Assembly: GCF_900302485.1 (NCBI RefSeq)
Contig: NZ_OMOI01000001.1
Location: forward strand, 1,550,001 to 1,614,000
Length of the DNA: 64,000 bases
Source: Aliiroseovarius pelagivivens
Lineage (GTDB): Bacteria; Pseudomonadota; Alphaproteobacteria; Rhodobacterales; Rhodobacteraceae
Reading direction: 5' to 3'
The translations under genes and the position numbers were made by a program. Within the stretch, counting starts at the first letter, position 1, and each line of letters opens with the position of its first letter. The notes beneath the pieces are model-generated. The model worked only from the letters and a program-made list of their open reading frames with translations. It was not told the origin of the DNA and ran no database searches. This document shows, in pieces, positions 1 through 9,843 of the stretch.

Positions 1-439
1 CCGAGCTGCCTTCATTATAGGGCTTCACCACATAGGGTGGTTCCATCACATGGCGGGTCTGAACGTCGTCCTTCTCGGCCAACACACTGGCAACCACGGG
101 AAGACCCGCGGCGCGGAAAGTTTCCTTGGCGCGTTCCTTGTCCATCGCAAGCGAGGACGCCAGAACGCCCGAATGAGTATAGGGGATTTGCAGCCATTCC
201 AGCAGGCCCTGCACGCAGCCATCTTCGCCCCAGCGTCCATGCAATGCGTTGAACACGACGTCAGGGGATTCGGCCTTCAGGCGCTCGGCCAGATCGGCGC
301 CTGCGTCGATCTTTACGACCTCAAACCCCTCGCCGGCCAAGGCTTTGGCGCATTCCTCGCCCGAGCTAAGCGACACGTCGCGCTCGGCCGATGGACCGCC
401 CATCAAAACCACAACTTTGCTGACGGAAGAACCCGACAT
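1..439 (-). CDS. ddl: D-alanine--D-alanine ligase, N-terminal part (cut by window edge)
   Basis: The product joins two D-alanines with ATP to make the dipeptide used by MurF in cytoplasmic peptidoglycan precursor synthesis. Only the first 146 codons are inside the window; the gene runs off the left edge. The N-terminus shows the family signature VVVLMGGPSAERDVSLSSG followed by NALHGRWGEDG and the ATP-grasp stretch MDKERAKETFRAAGLP. I chose the ATG at 439 because it precedes the first beta strand by about seven residues. The frame stays open upstream with no good ribosome-binding site, so a longer N-terminus cannot be ruled out. It follows murB on the same strand, as usual in this family, and ftsQ/ftsA would be expected further left. 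Confidence 0.93.
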   Translation of the reverse strand, partial: MSGSSVSKVVVLMGGPSAERDVSLSSGEECAKALAGEGFEVVKIDAGADLAERLKAESPDVVFNALHGRWGEDGCVQGLLEWLQIPYTHSGVLASSLAMDKERAKETFRAAGLPVVASVLAEKDDVQTRHVMEPPYVVKPYNEGSS

Positions 440-663
440 AGCCTGTAATGCCTCGTACACGGCCGCAATGCGGCCAAAATGCCCTGCCGTTTCCGGCGTT
501 AATCCCGTGTAACCACGGTGTCTGTCATGAGGCGTACCGCCCCGAACCGATCTGTCGCGCAGTTTTCTGCGTCTGTTTTTCGGCTTTCAGGGCCTGCCCG
601 ACCCCTCAATTTCCGGTCTTTTGACCGTGTCTTTTGCGTCTTTTTCGTCTCTTGGCGCCCGGT
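440..663 (-). other. murB-ddl intergenic leader
   Basis: This 224-base gap is large for a cluster whose other junctions mostly overlap or sit within 25 bases. Read on the minus strand it contains several copies of the heptamer AAAAGAC and a small hairpin GGTC-AAAA-GACC. No convincing promoter, terminator or gene was found. It may carry a separate promoter for ddl and the downstream division genes. Confidence 0.4.
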
Positions 664-1596
664 CTATTCTGCCGCCGGTTCGCCTATGCGCTTGATTTCC
701 CATTGTAGCTTTATGCCGCTGTGTTCGTAAACCTTTTTTCTGACCTCTTCACCCAATCCTTCAAGGTCGGCAGCGGTCGCATCGCCGATGTTGGTCAGAA
801 AGTTCGAATGCATCTGGTTCATCTGCGCGCCGCCCCGTGTCGCGCCCCGCATTCCGGCCTCGTCAATCACCTTCCATGCCTTCAATTCGTGGCTGTCATC
901 CGCCCGGCCCGTCGAGCTGAAGCCCGCTGGATTACGGAAGGTCGACCCTGCGGTGCGGTCTTTCGTAGGCTGGGTTTCATCGCGCTTGGCAAGCTGGGCC
1001 TCCATCCGGGCGGCAAGCTTCTCGGGATCCCCGGACGGGCCTGTCAGGACGGCTTTCGTTATAACCCAACCGTCCGGCAGTTCGCTTTGGCGATACTGAA
1101 ACTGCAAATCATCGGCAGTCAGCGTCACGCGCTCGCCGGCCCGTGTGAGGGCCGTCGCAGATTGAAAAACATCAGCAATATAAGAACCATAGCAGCCGGC
1201 GTTCATGCAGACTGCGCCACCGATCGCGCCCGGAATGGTGCGCAGGAAAGTCAAGTCCACGCCCTCGGCGGCCGCCTTTTTGGCAACCTGAGCGTCCAGC
1301 GCGGCGACGCCGGCCGTCACCGTCTGGCCGTCAATCTCGACCCCGTTGAACCCGCGTCCCATGCGGATCACGACGCCCCGGATGCCGCCATCACGCACGA
1401 TCAGGTTCGAGCCGACGCCCATCGGAAAAACCGGGATATCTGCGTCCAGTTCAGACAGGAAATGCGCCAGATCGTCTTCGTCAGCGGGCATGAACAGCCA
1501 GTCGGCGGGGCCACCGACACGCAACCATGTCAGCCCAGCCAGCTCTTTGTCCGCCATCAGGCTGCCGCGAATGGTGATCTGATCAGGACGGGCCAT
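664..1596 (-). CDS. murB: UDP-N-acetylenolpyruvoylglucosamine reductase MurB
   Basis: MurB is the FAD enzyme that uses NADPH to reduce UDP-GlcNAc-enolpyruvate to UDP-MurNAc in the cytoplasm. The 310-residue product has the FAD-binding core ([12 protein letters not shown] near residue 62), the [12 protein letters not shown] segment, the AGSTFRNP segment with the catalytic serine, and a C-terminal [10 protein letters not shown] with the conserved glutamate. The length is normal for the family. It starts 3 bases after the stop of the small DUF2484 gene upstream, so it is almost certainly in one transcript with it. The start at 1596 is the first ATG in frame after that stop. A later methionine at residue 14 is a weaker alternative. 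Confidence 0.96.
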   Translation of the reverse strand: MARPDQITIRGSLMADKELAGLTWLRVGGPADWLFMPADEDDLAHFLSELDADIPVFPMGVGSNLIVRDGGIRGVVIRMGRGFNGVEIDGQTVTAGVAALDAQVAKKAAAEGVDLTFLRTIPGAIGGAVCMNAGCYGSYIADVFQSATALTRAGERVTLTADDLQFQYRQSELPDGWVITKAVLTGPSGDPEKLAARMEAQLAKRDETQPTKDRTAGSTFRNPAGFSSTGRADDSHELKAWKVIDEAGMRGATRGGAQMNQMHSNFLTNIGDATAADLEGLGEEVRKKVYEHSGIKLQWEIKRIGEPAAE

Positions 1597-1599
1597 GTG

Positions 1600-1839
1600 C
1601 TACCTCTTTCTCAACCAGCGCGTCAGGTAGATCACTGGCCAACGCAGGATCGACATCGCGCCCAGCATGACCAGAAGCCCTACCCACGGGCCGTTCTCGT
1701 AAATCACGTATCCCAATAGCGGAATGCCCACGGCAATCAAGACGTAAGCCACCCGCCAATGATGATCACGCGAGGGCGTCAGCGCGATCACCTGTGCCAA
1801 TACAGCCCAAAGGCACACCAGGATCAGAGACAGCGTCAT
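1600..1839 (-). CDS. DUF2484 small membrane protein, copy 1
   Basis: This 79-residue protein has two or three hydrophobic segments (about residues 2-20, 29-47 and 50-70) and a basic end, LTRWLRKR, so it is probably an inner-membrane protein. Its position in front of murB and its pattern (LILVCLWAV near the start, SILRWP then YL near the end) match DUF2484, a family I know from Rhodobacteraceae mur clusters and whose function is unknown. Its ATG overlaps the stop codon of the preceding gene (ATGA), so translation is likely coupled. The protein aligns end to end with the next DUF2484 copy, which is also 79 residues long, so the two look like a tandem duplication. Confidence 0.85.
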   Translation of the reverse strand: MTLSLILVCLWAVLAQVIALTPSRDHHWRVAYVLIAVGIPLLGYVIYENGPWVGLLVMLGAMSILRWPVIYLTRWLRKR

Positions 1840-2075
1840 GCCCGGCCTACTGCCTTACGCGCCAGATACCACAAGGGTCGGCGGAACATGGACAAGAACG
1901 CAGCCAGTCCCAGCGCGGCCCACACCCAGCCGTGGGTGGCCCCGATCCAGACGATCAGAAATGGTGCTGAGATCAGCAAGAGTATCCCCGGTGGGAACTG
2001 CATGCGCATGGGCAACAGCGCGACAATCGTGGCCGCAATGGCCCAGAGAGCCGCGGCGATCAGGGACGGGCTCAA
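1836..2075 (-). CDS. DUF2484 small membrane protein, copy 2 (TTG start)
   Basis: This is a 79-residue hydrophobic protein with the pattern SLIAAALWAIAATIVALLP near the start and FLSMFRRPLWYL near the end, again DUF2484. The start is not an ATG. The best start is TTG at 2075, preceded by GGAG seven bases upstream, and it overlaps the TGA of the permease gene by two bases. The stop overlaps the ATG of the second DUF2484 gene. Starting at the first internal methionine would remove the first membrane segment, and extending further upstream only reads through the permease in the wrong frame. A gene caller limited to ATG could miss or overextend it. Function unknown; a role linked to the envelope cluster is inference from position. 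Confidence 0.85.
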   Translation of the reverse strand: MSPSLIAAALWAIAATIVALLPMRMQFPPGILLLISAPFLIVWIGATHGWVWAALGLAAFLSMFRRPLWYLARKAVGRA

Positions 2076-3268
2076 TGTGTGGCTCCTGTCAGGAAAGATG
2101 CGGCCAACGCCGTCAGAGCGCCGATCAACCCCAGCCAAGGGACCCAGACAGCGGTCCGGAACGGAGCTTTGGGCGCTTTCCGTTTTAACGCGATCAACGC
2201 GATGTTCACGACAGCGAACACGATCAACAATACGGTCGACGTTACAGCTGCAAGCTCGGAAACAGGCAAGGCCAGCGCAGCCCCAATCACCCCAGCCCCC
2301 AGCAGCACTGTTGCCAGAACAGGCGTACCGAACCGGGGGTGGGCGCGATAGAAGTACGACAGAAGTTTCTCGCGCCGCCCAAGGCCGAACAGGACACGCG
2401 CGGCCATAACAATCTGTGCCAGCACGCCGTTCAGCGCCGCAACTACCGCGATGGCACCCAGAACGGCAGGCGATGCCGAAAGGCTGCTTTCCCACACCAG
2501 AACCAATGGCCGGCCCGAGCTTGCCAGCGCATCCACAGGCACCGCACGCACCGCAGCATAAGAGACCAGCGCGTAAAGCAAGGTCGTGACAACCAAGGCA
2601 ATCAGAATGGCGCGGGGAACAGTGTGCGTGGGGTCCTTGGCCTCTTCCGCCATGTTCACCATGTCTTCGAACCCGATGAAGGCAAAGAACGCCAAGGCGG
2701 CGGCACCTGCAACGCCAGGCCAGTAAATCTCGGGCAGGTCGGTCAGCATGGCAACCGGAGGCGCAGTGAATCCTGCGTAGACTACGGCGATCAAGCCCAA
2801 AACCTCGACCACCGTGAAGATGGCGGCCAGTGACAGGCTTTCCAACACGCCAATAAGCGCCACGAGTGTCAGAGCGATACCAATGCCGATGATGGCCCAT
2901 TCGCTTGGGATGTCGACCAAAGCCGTCAGATACCCAACGCCCCCCCGCAGAACCGCCGCAGCGGACACGGTGCCCGCAAGCACAATCGCCAAGCCGATCA
3001 ACACAGCCAGAAGGTGACTGTTCAGCCCCTTCTCGACATATGCCGCCTCGCCCGAGGCTTCGGGGATGCGTGAACTGAGTTCCGCATAACTGAGCGCCGA
3101 CGGAGCGGCGATCAGGCCTGCCAGAAGAAACGCCAAGGGGGCCCAGATCCCGGCCTCGGCCGCGACGGCGCCCACCAGCACATAGATCCCTGCCCCGACC
3201 ATGACACCGACGCCATACATGGTCAGAAGTCCCAGACCGAGGTTTCGCTTGAGAGGGGCGGGTTTCAT
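2072..3268 (-). CDS. APC-family amino acid permease
   Basis: This is a 398-residue integral membrane protein with about 11-12 hydrophobic segments. The N-terminus carries the APC signature (VGVMVGAGIYVLVG, residues 20-33), then a loop with SALSYAELSSRIPEASGEAAYVEKGL, and an FFAFIGFEDMVNMAEEAKDP stretch around residue 200. These mark the amino acid-polyamine-organocation superfamily, usually proton-coupled amino-acid uptake. The substrate cannot be read from the sequence. It lies between murC (103 bases upstream) and the DUF2484 genes, overlapping the latter, which is an unusual resident of a division/cell-wall cluster. The protein is a little shorter than many APC members, mainly at the C-terminus. 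Confidence 0.88.
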   Translation of the reverse strand: MKPAPLKRNLGLGLLTMYGVGVMVGAGIYVLVGAVAAEAGIWAPLAFLLAGLIAAPSALSYAELSSRIPEASGEAAYVEKGLNSHLLAVLIGLAIVLAGTVSAAAVLRGGVGYLTALVDIPSEWAIIGIGIALTLVALIGVLESLSLAAIFTVVEVLGLIAVVYAGFTAPPVAMLTDLPEIYWPGVAGAAALAFFAFIGFEDMVNMAEEAKDPTHTVPRAILIALVVTTLLYALVSYAAVRAVPVDALASSGRPLVLVWESSLSASPAVLGAIAVVAALNGVLAQIVMAARVLFGLGRREKLLSYFYRAHPRFGTPVLATVLLGAGVIGAALALPVSELAAVTSTVLLIVFAVVNIALIALKRKAPKAPFRTAVWVPWLGLIGALTALAASFLTGATH

Positions 3269-3371
3269 GGAGTCACCTGTTGGGGAATAGGAATATCTCG
3301 AGGTGTCGCGCGGCTTTCAAACCATCACGAAACGAAGCCCTATTCAAGAGAACCCTTGCGTAAGGTGGGGC

Positions 3372-4769
<1,398 letters not shown>

Positions 4770-4793
4770 CTATCTACCTTTCGAATTCTATAC

Positions 4794-5891
4794 TCAGGCC
4801 TGCGCGGCCAGATCCTCGACCAGCGCTACCAACGCATCCGTTGCGTCGGGGCGACCATGGGCCAGCGCGGCACGGGCCATCTGTTCGGCCCCTTCCGAGT
4901 TTTCCAAAACCAACGCGACCTGCTCGGCCAAACTCTCTGGCGTTAGCATGCTTTCAGGCAGCAAGATCGCGGCGCCTGCATCCACCAACCCACGCGCATT
5001 GGCGCTTTGGTGATCATCCGTGGCTGTAGGCAGCGGGATCAGAACCGAGGGGCGCCCGATAACCGAGATATCCGCCACGGACGAGGCCCCTGCCCGGCTG
5101 ATCACCAGCTGGGCTTCGGACATCCGGCGTGGGATATCGTTGAAGAAGCTTTGTACATCGGCGCGGATGCCATTGGCATCATAAAACGCGCTGACCCGCT
5201 CCATGTCTTCTTCCCGGGCCTGATGGCTGACCGAGATATGACGACGCAAATGATCTGGCAAGCTGGCCAAAGCGGCAGGCACATGATCGGACAGAGCCCG
5301 CGCCCCTTGCGAACCGCCGATCACAAGGACCGACATCGGATAGTCACCCGGCGCGATATAGCCCGCGCCCTGACGGGCCATGACAGCGCCGCGCACGGGA
5401 TTGCCGGTATAGACACCTTCGACCCCTTCGGGCAGATCGGTGGGCCATGTGCCACAGGCCACGCGGTTCACGCGGCTTGAGAAGATCGTGTTCACCCTGC
5501 CCAGAACGCCGTTCTGTTCGTGGATCATCCGTGGCAGGTTCAGAAGCTTGGCCGCGCCCAAGGCGGGGATGGTCGGATAGCCGCCAAAGCCGACAACGGC
5601 ATTGGGGCGGTCACGCCGCATCTTCAAAACTGCGCCCAGCACGCCTGCCCCAATTCGGAACGGTACGATTGCTTTCGCCAAGATGCCGCCGCGCTGGAAG
5701 GTGGCCGAGGAGACTTGCTCGATCTCGACCACATGGGGAAAACCACCGGTATAGCGCGCACCGCGAGCGTCGGTCGACAGCTTCACACGCCAGCCTTTAC
5801 GCAGCATCGCTTCCGCCAAGGCCTGCGCGGGAAACATGTGGCCGCCGGTCCCACCGGCAGCAATCACAAGAAGCGGTTGATCTGTAGTCAT
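4794..5891 (-). CDS. murG: UDP-GlcNAc:lipid I N-acetylglucosaminyltransferase MurG
   Basis: MurG transfers GlcNAc to lipid I to make lipid II on the inner face of the cytoplasmic membrane. The 365-residue GT-B protein shows the N-terminal glycine loop [19 protein letters not shown] (residues 11-29), [16 protein letters not shown], the [11 protein letters not shown] acceptor-side loop, a second glycine loop ([16 protein letters not shown]), and the donor-site signature [12 protein letters not shown] followed by [10 protein letters not shown]. Its start codon overlaps the stop codon of ftsW by 4 bases, which implies coupled translation. MurG next to FtsW fits assembly of lipid II at the division site. 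Confidence 0.97.
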   Translation of the reverse strand: MTTDQPLLVIAAGGTGGHMFPAQALAEAMLRKGWRVKLSTDARGARYTGGFPHVVEIEQVSSATFQRGGILAKAIVPFRIGAGVLGAVLKMRRDRPNAVVGFGGYPTIPALGAAKLLNLPRMIHEQNGVLGRVNTIFSSRVNRVACGTWPTDLPEGVEGVYTGNPVRGAVMARQGAGYIAPGDYPMSVLVIGGSQGARALSDHVPAALASLPDHLRRHISVSHQAREEDMERVSAFYDANGIRADVQSFFNDIPRRMSEAQLVISRAGASSVADISVIGRPSVLIPLPTATDDHQSANARGLVDAGAAILLPESMLTPESLAEQVALVLENSEGAEQMARAALAHGRPDATDALVALVEDLAAQA

Positions 5892-7057
5892 CTGCCCTGC
5901 CTGTTCGCAAATACGTCCTGCATCCGGCCTTGAGGCCGCGTGCGGGTAAAGGCCAAAAGCATGCCAAGTGCAATACCTCCGGCGATCAAAGACGAGCCGC
6001 CATAGCTGACGAACGGCAACGTCATGCCTTTCGCGGGCAGAAGACGTACCGCCACGCCCATGTTGATCAATGCCTGCACCCCAAACATGGCAGCAAGGCC
6101 CGAACCTGCCAGACGGATAAAAGTGTTCCGCTCACGGATCAGACGCAGGAAGCTGCGGACCACGATGGTGGCGTAAAGCGCGATGATGATCAGGACCAAA
6201 AGCAGGCCATATTCCTCGGCCGCGACGGCGATGATGAAATCCGTATGTGCATCGGGCAAAGACCACTTCACCTGTCCCTCGCCCACGCCGACGCCAAAGA
6301 AACCGCCCTCGCGGATGGCGTTGGTGGCATATCCCAGCTGGGTGGTCGGATCGACCTCGGGATTCAGAAAGCCGTCGATGCGACGCGCGAAGTGTTGTGA
6401 ATTGTGATAGGCGAAGGTACCGCCAAGAACGACCAGCCCTGCTGCGCCGACAAGCAGCAAGATGGGTGCGCCAGCAAGGAAATACATCACGCCCCAACCA
6501 AAGAGGATTAGGGCCGATTGACCAAAGTCCGGCTGCATTGCCAGAAACATCACGATCACCGTGACCAGACCTGCAGACATGGCGCGTCCGGGCGGGCCGT
6601 TGATCTCTTGGCTCGCGGCCATCAGCCACGCGGCAACCACAACAAAGCCCGGCTTTAGAAACTCAGACGGTTGAACCGAGGCAAAGCCCAGCGAATACCA
6701 ACGCGTGGCCCCCTTGCCGAAATCTGTACCCAGTACGGGCAATAGCATCACGGCCACCAACGCCACGATAAACCCAAGGACGCCCAGTCGGCGTACCATC
6801 TGCGGGGTCATCATGGTGAAGGCAAACATGGTGATCAACGCGGCGACACCGAAAACCAACTGGCGCTCAACATAGTGGAAATAACCCAGCCCGTTGCGTT
6901 CAGCCAAGGGGGGCGAAGCTGCCAGTCCTAGAAGAATGCCGATGCCAAAAAGGATCAGGATGCACGAGACCGACCACTTGTCGATCGTGCGCCACCAACG
7001 AGGAAGAATGGGATCGCCGCTTTGCGCGGGGACCGCACCATACACCATCTCAGTCAT
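5888..7057 (-). CDS. ftsW: Peptidoglycan glycosyltransferase / division protein FtsW
   Basis: FtsW is the SEDS-family membrane glycosyltransferase that polymerises lipid II at the septum with its partner PBP3/FtsI. The 389-residue product has about ten membrane segments and the SEDS signatures: [24 protein letters not shown] in the middle, [35 protein letters not shown], and near the end [20 protein letters not shown]. The last of these separates FtsW/RodA from other membrane proteins. FtsW is preferred over RodA because the gene sits directly before murG and murC. The start at 7057 gives a cytoplasmic head of about 30 residues before the first membrane segment. murD, mraY and murE/F, often upstream, are absent here: a DMT transporter lies there instead. 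Confidence 0.96.
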   Translation of the reverse strand: MTEMVYGAVPAQSGDPILPRWWRTIDKWSVSCILILFGIGILLGLAASPPLAERNGLGYFHYVERQLVFGVAALITMFAFTMMTPQMVRRLGVLGFIVALVAVMLLPVLGTDFGKGATRWYSLGFASVQPSEFLKPGFVVVAAWLMAASQEINGPPGRAMSAGLVTVIVMFLAMQPDFGQSALILFGWGVMYFLAGAPILLLVGAAGLVVLGGTFAYHNSQHFARRIDGFLNPEVDPTTQLGYATNAIREGGFFGVGVGEGQVKWSLPDAHTDFIIAVAAEEYGLLLVLIIIALYATIVVRSFLRLIRERNTFIRLAGSGLAAMFGVQALINMGVAVRLLPAKGMTLPFVSYGGSSLIAGGIALGMLLAFTRTRPQGRMQDVFANRQGR

Positions 7058-7228
7058 GAATAATCGCCTGCAATTTGCCTGTACCGCTCATAATATCCGC
7101 CCCATCCCTTTGCGGGTTATTGGTGCCGGTGCCTGTGGCCTCGTCTTGCGCGAAGCCTTGCGGCAAGAATACTTGGGTTTACTCAATATTTCCAGTGATT
7201 TTACGCAGGCCGCAGCACCAATCGGCAA

Positions 7229-8146
7229 TCACCCGCTTGGCGCACCGGCGGCGCGGGATTTCGAGCGGTCCTTGCCCAATCGTCTCTCTCGCCAAATGAT
7301 CACCAGCCCCGCCGAGATCACGATGGCCGAGCCAAACAAGGTTTGCGCCGTGGGCAAGTCACCAAAGAAGAGGAACCCGAAGGCAAGTGCGAAGATCATC
7401 GACGAATAGTCAAACGGCGCAATGGTCGAGGCCTCGGCATGGGTGTAGGCGGTGGTCAGCATCAACTGCCCGACACCTCCCGCAAGCCCTGCCGCCAGGA
7501 GCAACGCGAATTCGTTCCCAGTGGGCCAAACCCAACCGAAAGGCACGGTCAGAAGCGACAGGACGATCGCCGTAAACGAGGCATAGATCACCACGGTCGA
7601 GGGCGGATCCACCCCTACCAATTTGCGCACAAGGATCTTGGCCACCGCGATGAAACAGGCCGCGGTCAATGCCAGCATCGCTCCGAAGGCGCGCAGTTCA
7701 TCCCCGCCACCCAAGCCCTGAAGCTGCGGCCACATGATGATCAGGACCCCGACCAGCCCGGCCAGCACCGCCCCGATCCGCACCATGCGCACCTGCTCTC
7801 CAAGAAAAATCGCCGCCAGGACCACGGTAATGATGGGCGATGCATATAGGATCGCGGTGATGTCTGGCAGCGTCAAATAGGCCACGGCGGTGAAATTCAA
7901 CCCCATCGCCATAACGCCCACGGTTCCCCGGCTGACATGCCCCCACAGCTGCTGCGTGCGCAGGGCCGAATGTAGCCGACCTTCATAGGCCAACCACGCT
8001 GCAATGATCGGCAAAGCAAAGATCGAACGGAAAAAGACAATCTCGCCGGGGGGAAGATGGCCCGAGGCAGCCTTGATCATGGCCTGCATGGACATGAAAA
8101 ACGCAACCGATCCGAGTTTCAGAAGTATTCCGCGATTTGGGGTCAT
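7229..8146 (-). CDS. DMT-superfamily transporter (EamA type)
   Basis: This is a 305-residue protein with ten predicted membrane segments arranged as two EamA halves: the first around FMSMQAMIKAASGHLPPGEIVFFRS, the second beginning near residue 155. Drug/metabolite transporters of this type export or import small metabolites, and the substrate cannot be told from sequence. The frame is open to 8416, but I start it at the ATG at 8146 because the extra 90 residues would overlap the divergent metal-sensor gene and are low-complexity non-membrane sequence. A Roseobacter homologue would typically be annotated EamA/RhaT-family. The 171-base gap to ftsW makes a shared transcript possible but unproven. 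Confidence 0.86.
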   Translation of the reverse strand: MTPNRGILLKLGSVAFFMSMQAMIKAASGHLPPGEIVFFRSIFALPIIAAWLAYEGRLHSALRTQQLWGHVSRGTVGVMAMGLNFTAVAYLTLPDITAILYASPIITVVLAAIFLGEQVRMVRIGAVLAGLVGVLIIMWPQLQGLGGGDELRAFGAMLALTAACFIAVAKILVRKLVGVDPPSTVVIYASFTAIVLSLLTVPFGWVWPTGNEFALLLAAGLAGGVGQLMLTTAYTHAEASTIAPFDYSSMIFALAFGFLFFGDLPTAQTLFGSAIVISAGLVIIWRERRLGKDRSKSRAAGAPSG

Positions 8147-8223
8147 GCCCTCGCATACGCGCTTGGTTGGCTGGTGAAAAGCGAAAGCGTTCTCCTGTTT
8201 CTCTAGATGCGCGTAGCGTCGCC

Positions 8224-8252
8224 TTGCTTGATCCCCCCCCGGGGGATATGGT
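8224..8252 (+). promoter_or_regulatory. Candidate promoter with C-tract operator for the metal sensor
   Basis: A possible -35 (TTGCTT, 8224-8229) and -10 (TATGGT, 8247-8252) are separated by 17 bases. That spacer is almost exactly an inverted repeat: ATCCCCC (8231-8237), three C, GGGGGAT (8241-8247). CsoR/RcnR-family repressors are known to bind G/C tracts flanked by AT-containing arms, so this is the natural operator for the next gene. If the -10 is right, transcription starts close to the ATG at 8259 and the message could be leaderless. The only Shine-Dalgarno-like run is the operator's own GGGGGA, 12 bases from the ATG. Promoter assignment is inference; the inverted repeat is seen directly. 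Confidence 0.55.
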
Positions 8253-8258
8253 CTACAC

Positions 8259-8516
8259 ATGGAACAGCCACACACGCATGCCAGCCACCCAAAAATCTCA
8301 GCCCGCCTGAAACGCGCCGATGGGCATCTAAGGTCGGTCATCGAGATGATCGACCAAGGACGCCCATGCGTAGAACTTGCCCAGCAATTACAAGCGGTTG
8401 AAAGCGCAATCCGCAATGCAAAACAAGCATTGATCCACGACCATCTGGATCACTGCCTTGGGGATGAAACATCAGGCGCGGTGGCAGAGCTTAAAGCCAT
8501 CACCCGGTATTTGTGA
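8259..8516 (+). CDS. CsoR/RcnR-family metal-sensing repressor (InrS-like ligand set)
   Basis: This is an 85-residue all-helical protein of the DUF156 family (CsoR/RcnR/InrS/FrmR), whose members bind DNA as tetramers and release it on metal binding. Visible ligand candidates are His5, Cys37, His62 and Cys66 (HDHLDHC), spaced like the H-C-H-C site of the cyanobacterial nickel sensor InrS. The C-H-C subset also equals the copper site of CsoR, so the metal is not certain. His7 and His10 add to the N-terminal cluster. The gene ends 7 bases before a transporter with a histidine-rich tail, mirroring the InrS-nrsD nickel efflux pair. Autoregulation through the C-tract at 8231-8247 is likely. Confidence 0.88.
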   Translation: MEQPHTHASHPKISARLKRADGHLRSVIEMIDQGRPCVELAQQLQAVESAIRNAKQALIHDHLDHCLGDETSGAVAELKAITRYL

Positions 8517-8523
8517 GGCGCAC

Positions 8524-9843
8524 ATGTTAGAGGTTCTCAGCAACCGAACTTACCGTAACCTGTTTCTGGCGCAGGTCGTCGCCCTTATAGGCACGGGGCT
8601 CGCCACCGTCGCGTTGGGGCTTTTGGCCTATGATCTTGCGGGTGCGAACGCCGCGCTGGTTCTGGGAACGATCTTCACGATCAAGATGATCGCCTATGTG
8701 GGGTTGGCCCCAATTGCCAGTGCGATGGCCGACCGGGTGAACCGACGTGCCCTTCTGGTGACGTTAGATCTGATCCGCGCATTGGTGGTGCTCTGCCTGC
8801 CCTTTGCCACGACGCTATGGCAGGTCTATGGGTTGATCTTCGTGCTGCAAGCAGCTTCGGCCGCGTTCACGCCCACCTTTCAGGCCACCATCCCGGACGT
8901 GTTGCCGGATGAAGAGCGCTATACCAAGGCGCTGTCTTTGTCCCGTCTGGCCTTTGACATTGAAAACATCCTGTCCCCTACCCTTGCCGCCCTGATCCTG
9001 ACCATCGCGAGCTATAGCAGCTTGTTTCTGGGCACCACGCTCGGTTTCATGATCTCGGCCCTGATGGTGATGTCCGTCCGCCTGCCCGATCCCAAACCCG
9101 CGACCCGTCGTGGGTTCTATGACCGTACGACACTTGGCATCCGCATCTATCTCGCCACGCCCCGACTGCGCGGCTTGCTGGGGCTGAACCTTGCGGTATC
9201 CAGCGCCGGCGCAATGGTTCTGGTGAACACAGTCGTTTTGGTGCGCAGTCAATTGGGACTGGATGAAAGCGCGTTGGCCTGGAGCATGTTTGCCTTCGGA
9301 TTTGGCAGCATGATAGCCGCCGTGACCTTGCCCAAAGCCCTGAACATCTGGGCCGAACGCCCGTTGATGCTGTCAGGGGCTTGCCTGATGGCCGCCACTC
9401 TTTTCGGGCTCACCGTGATTATCGAGCTTTGGGGGCTTACGTGGCCCATCTTGCTGGTCGCGTGGGCTGTGATCGGGCTGGGGTATTCTACGGTGCTGAC
9501 ACCCTCGGGACGGTTGCTGGCCCGCTCGGCCCACGCCGAGGACCGGCCCGCCATCTTTGCTGCCCAGTTTGCCCTGTCACATGCCTGCTGGCTACTAACC
9601 TATCCGCTGTCAGGCTGGCTTTTGACCGTATTTGGAACGGTACCGACCCTTCTGGTCCTTGCTGGCTTGGCCACGCTTGGGATCATAGCAGCGCTTCGTT
9701 TCTGGCCCGCCGACGATCCGGTCGAGGTCGCCCATACTCACGACAACCTACCCCTGAATCACCCGCACCTAAAAGGTCACCGCCGCCACACCCATGCTTT
9801 GGTCATTGACGACGCGCACCCCCAATGGGACTCGCATTTTTAA
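8524..9843 (+). CDS. MFS efflux transporter with histidine-rich C-terminus (putative Ni/Co exporter)
   Basis: This is a 439-residue major-facilitator protein with 12 predicted membrane segments in the MFS_3 style (residues 1-400), starting MLEVLSNRTYRNLFLAQVV. After the last segment comes a soluble tail of about 40 residues rich in histidine (VAHTHDNLPLNHPHLKGHRR, then HTHALVI and DDAHP). Such tails mark the NreB/NrsD nickel-resistance exporters, where the histidines bind metal. The start is the ATG at 8524, preceded by GAGG, rather than the longer in-frame ATG at 8458 inside the regulator gene. Together with the CsoR-family gene 7 bases upstream it forms a two-gene metal-resistance operon. 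Nickel is inferred; cobalt or copper remain possible. Confidence 0.86.
   Translation: MLEVLSNRTYRNLFLAQVVALIGTGLATVALGLLAYDLAGANAALVLGTIFTIKMIAYVGLAPIASAMADRVNRRALLVTLDLIRALVVLCLPFATTLWQVYGLIFVLQAASAAFTPTFQATIPDVLPDEERYTKALSLSRLAFDIENILSPTLAALILTIASYSSLFLGTTLGFMISALMVMSVRLPDPKPATRRGFYDRTTLGIRIYLATPRLRGLLGLNLAVSSAGAMVLVNTVVLVRSQLGLDESALAWSMFAFGFGSMIAAVTLPKALNIWAERPLMLSGACLMAATLFGLTVIIELWGLTWPILLVAWAVIGLGYSTVLTPSGRLLARSAHAEDRPAIFAAQFALSHACWLLTYPLSGWLLTVFGTVPTLLVLAGLATLGIIAALRFWPADDPVEVAHTHDNLPLNHPHLKGHRRHTHALVIDDAHPQWDSHF

Noticed and set aside
1836..2900. 354-codon minus-strand frame
   Set aside because: Only the last 79 codons are a real gene (DUF2484). The upstream part lies inside the APC permease in another frame and is Cys/Arg/Gly rich without domains.
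8458..8523. 22-codon N-terminal extension of the MFS transporter
   Set aside because: It overlaps the end of the metal-sensor gene and adds a polar sequence before the membrane domain; the ATG at 8524 has a proper GAGG.
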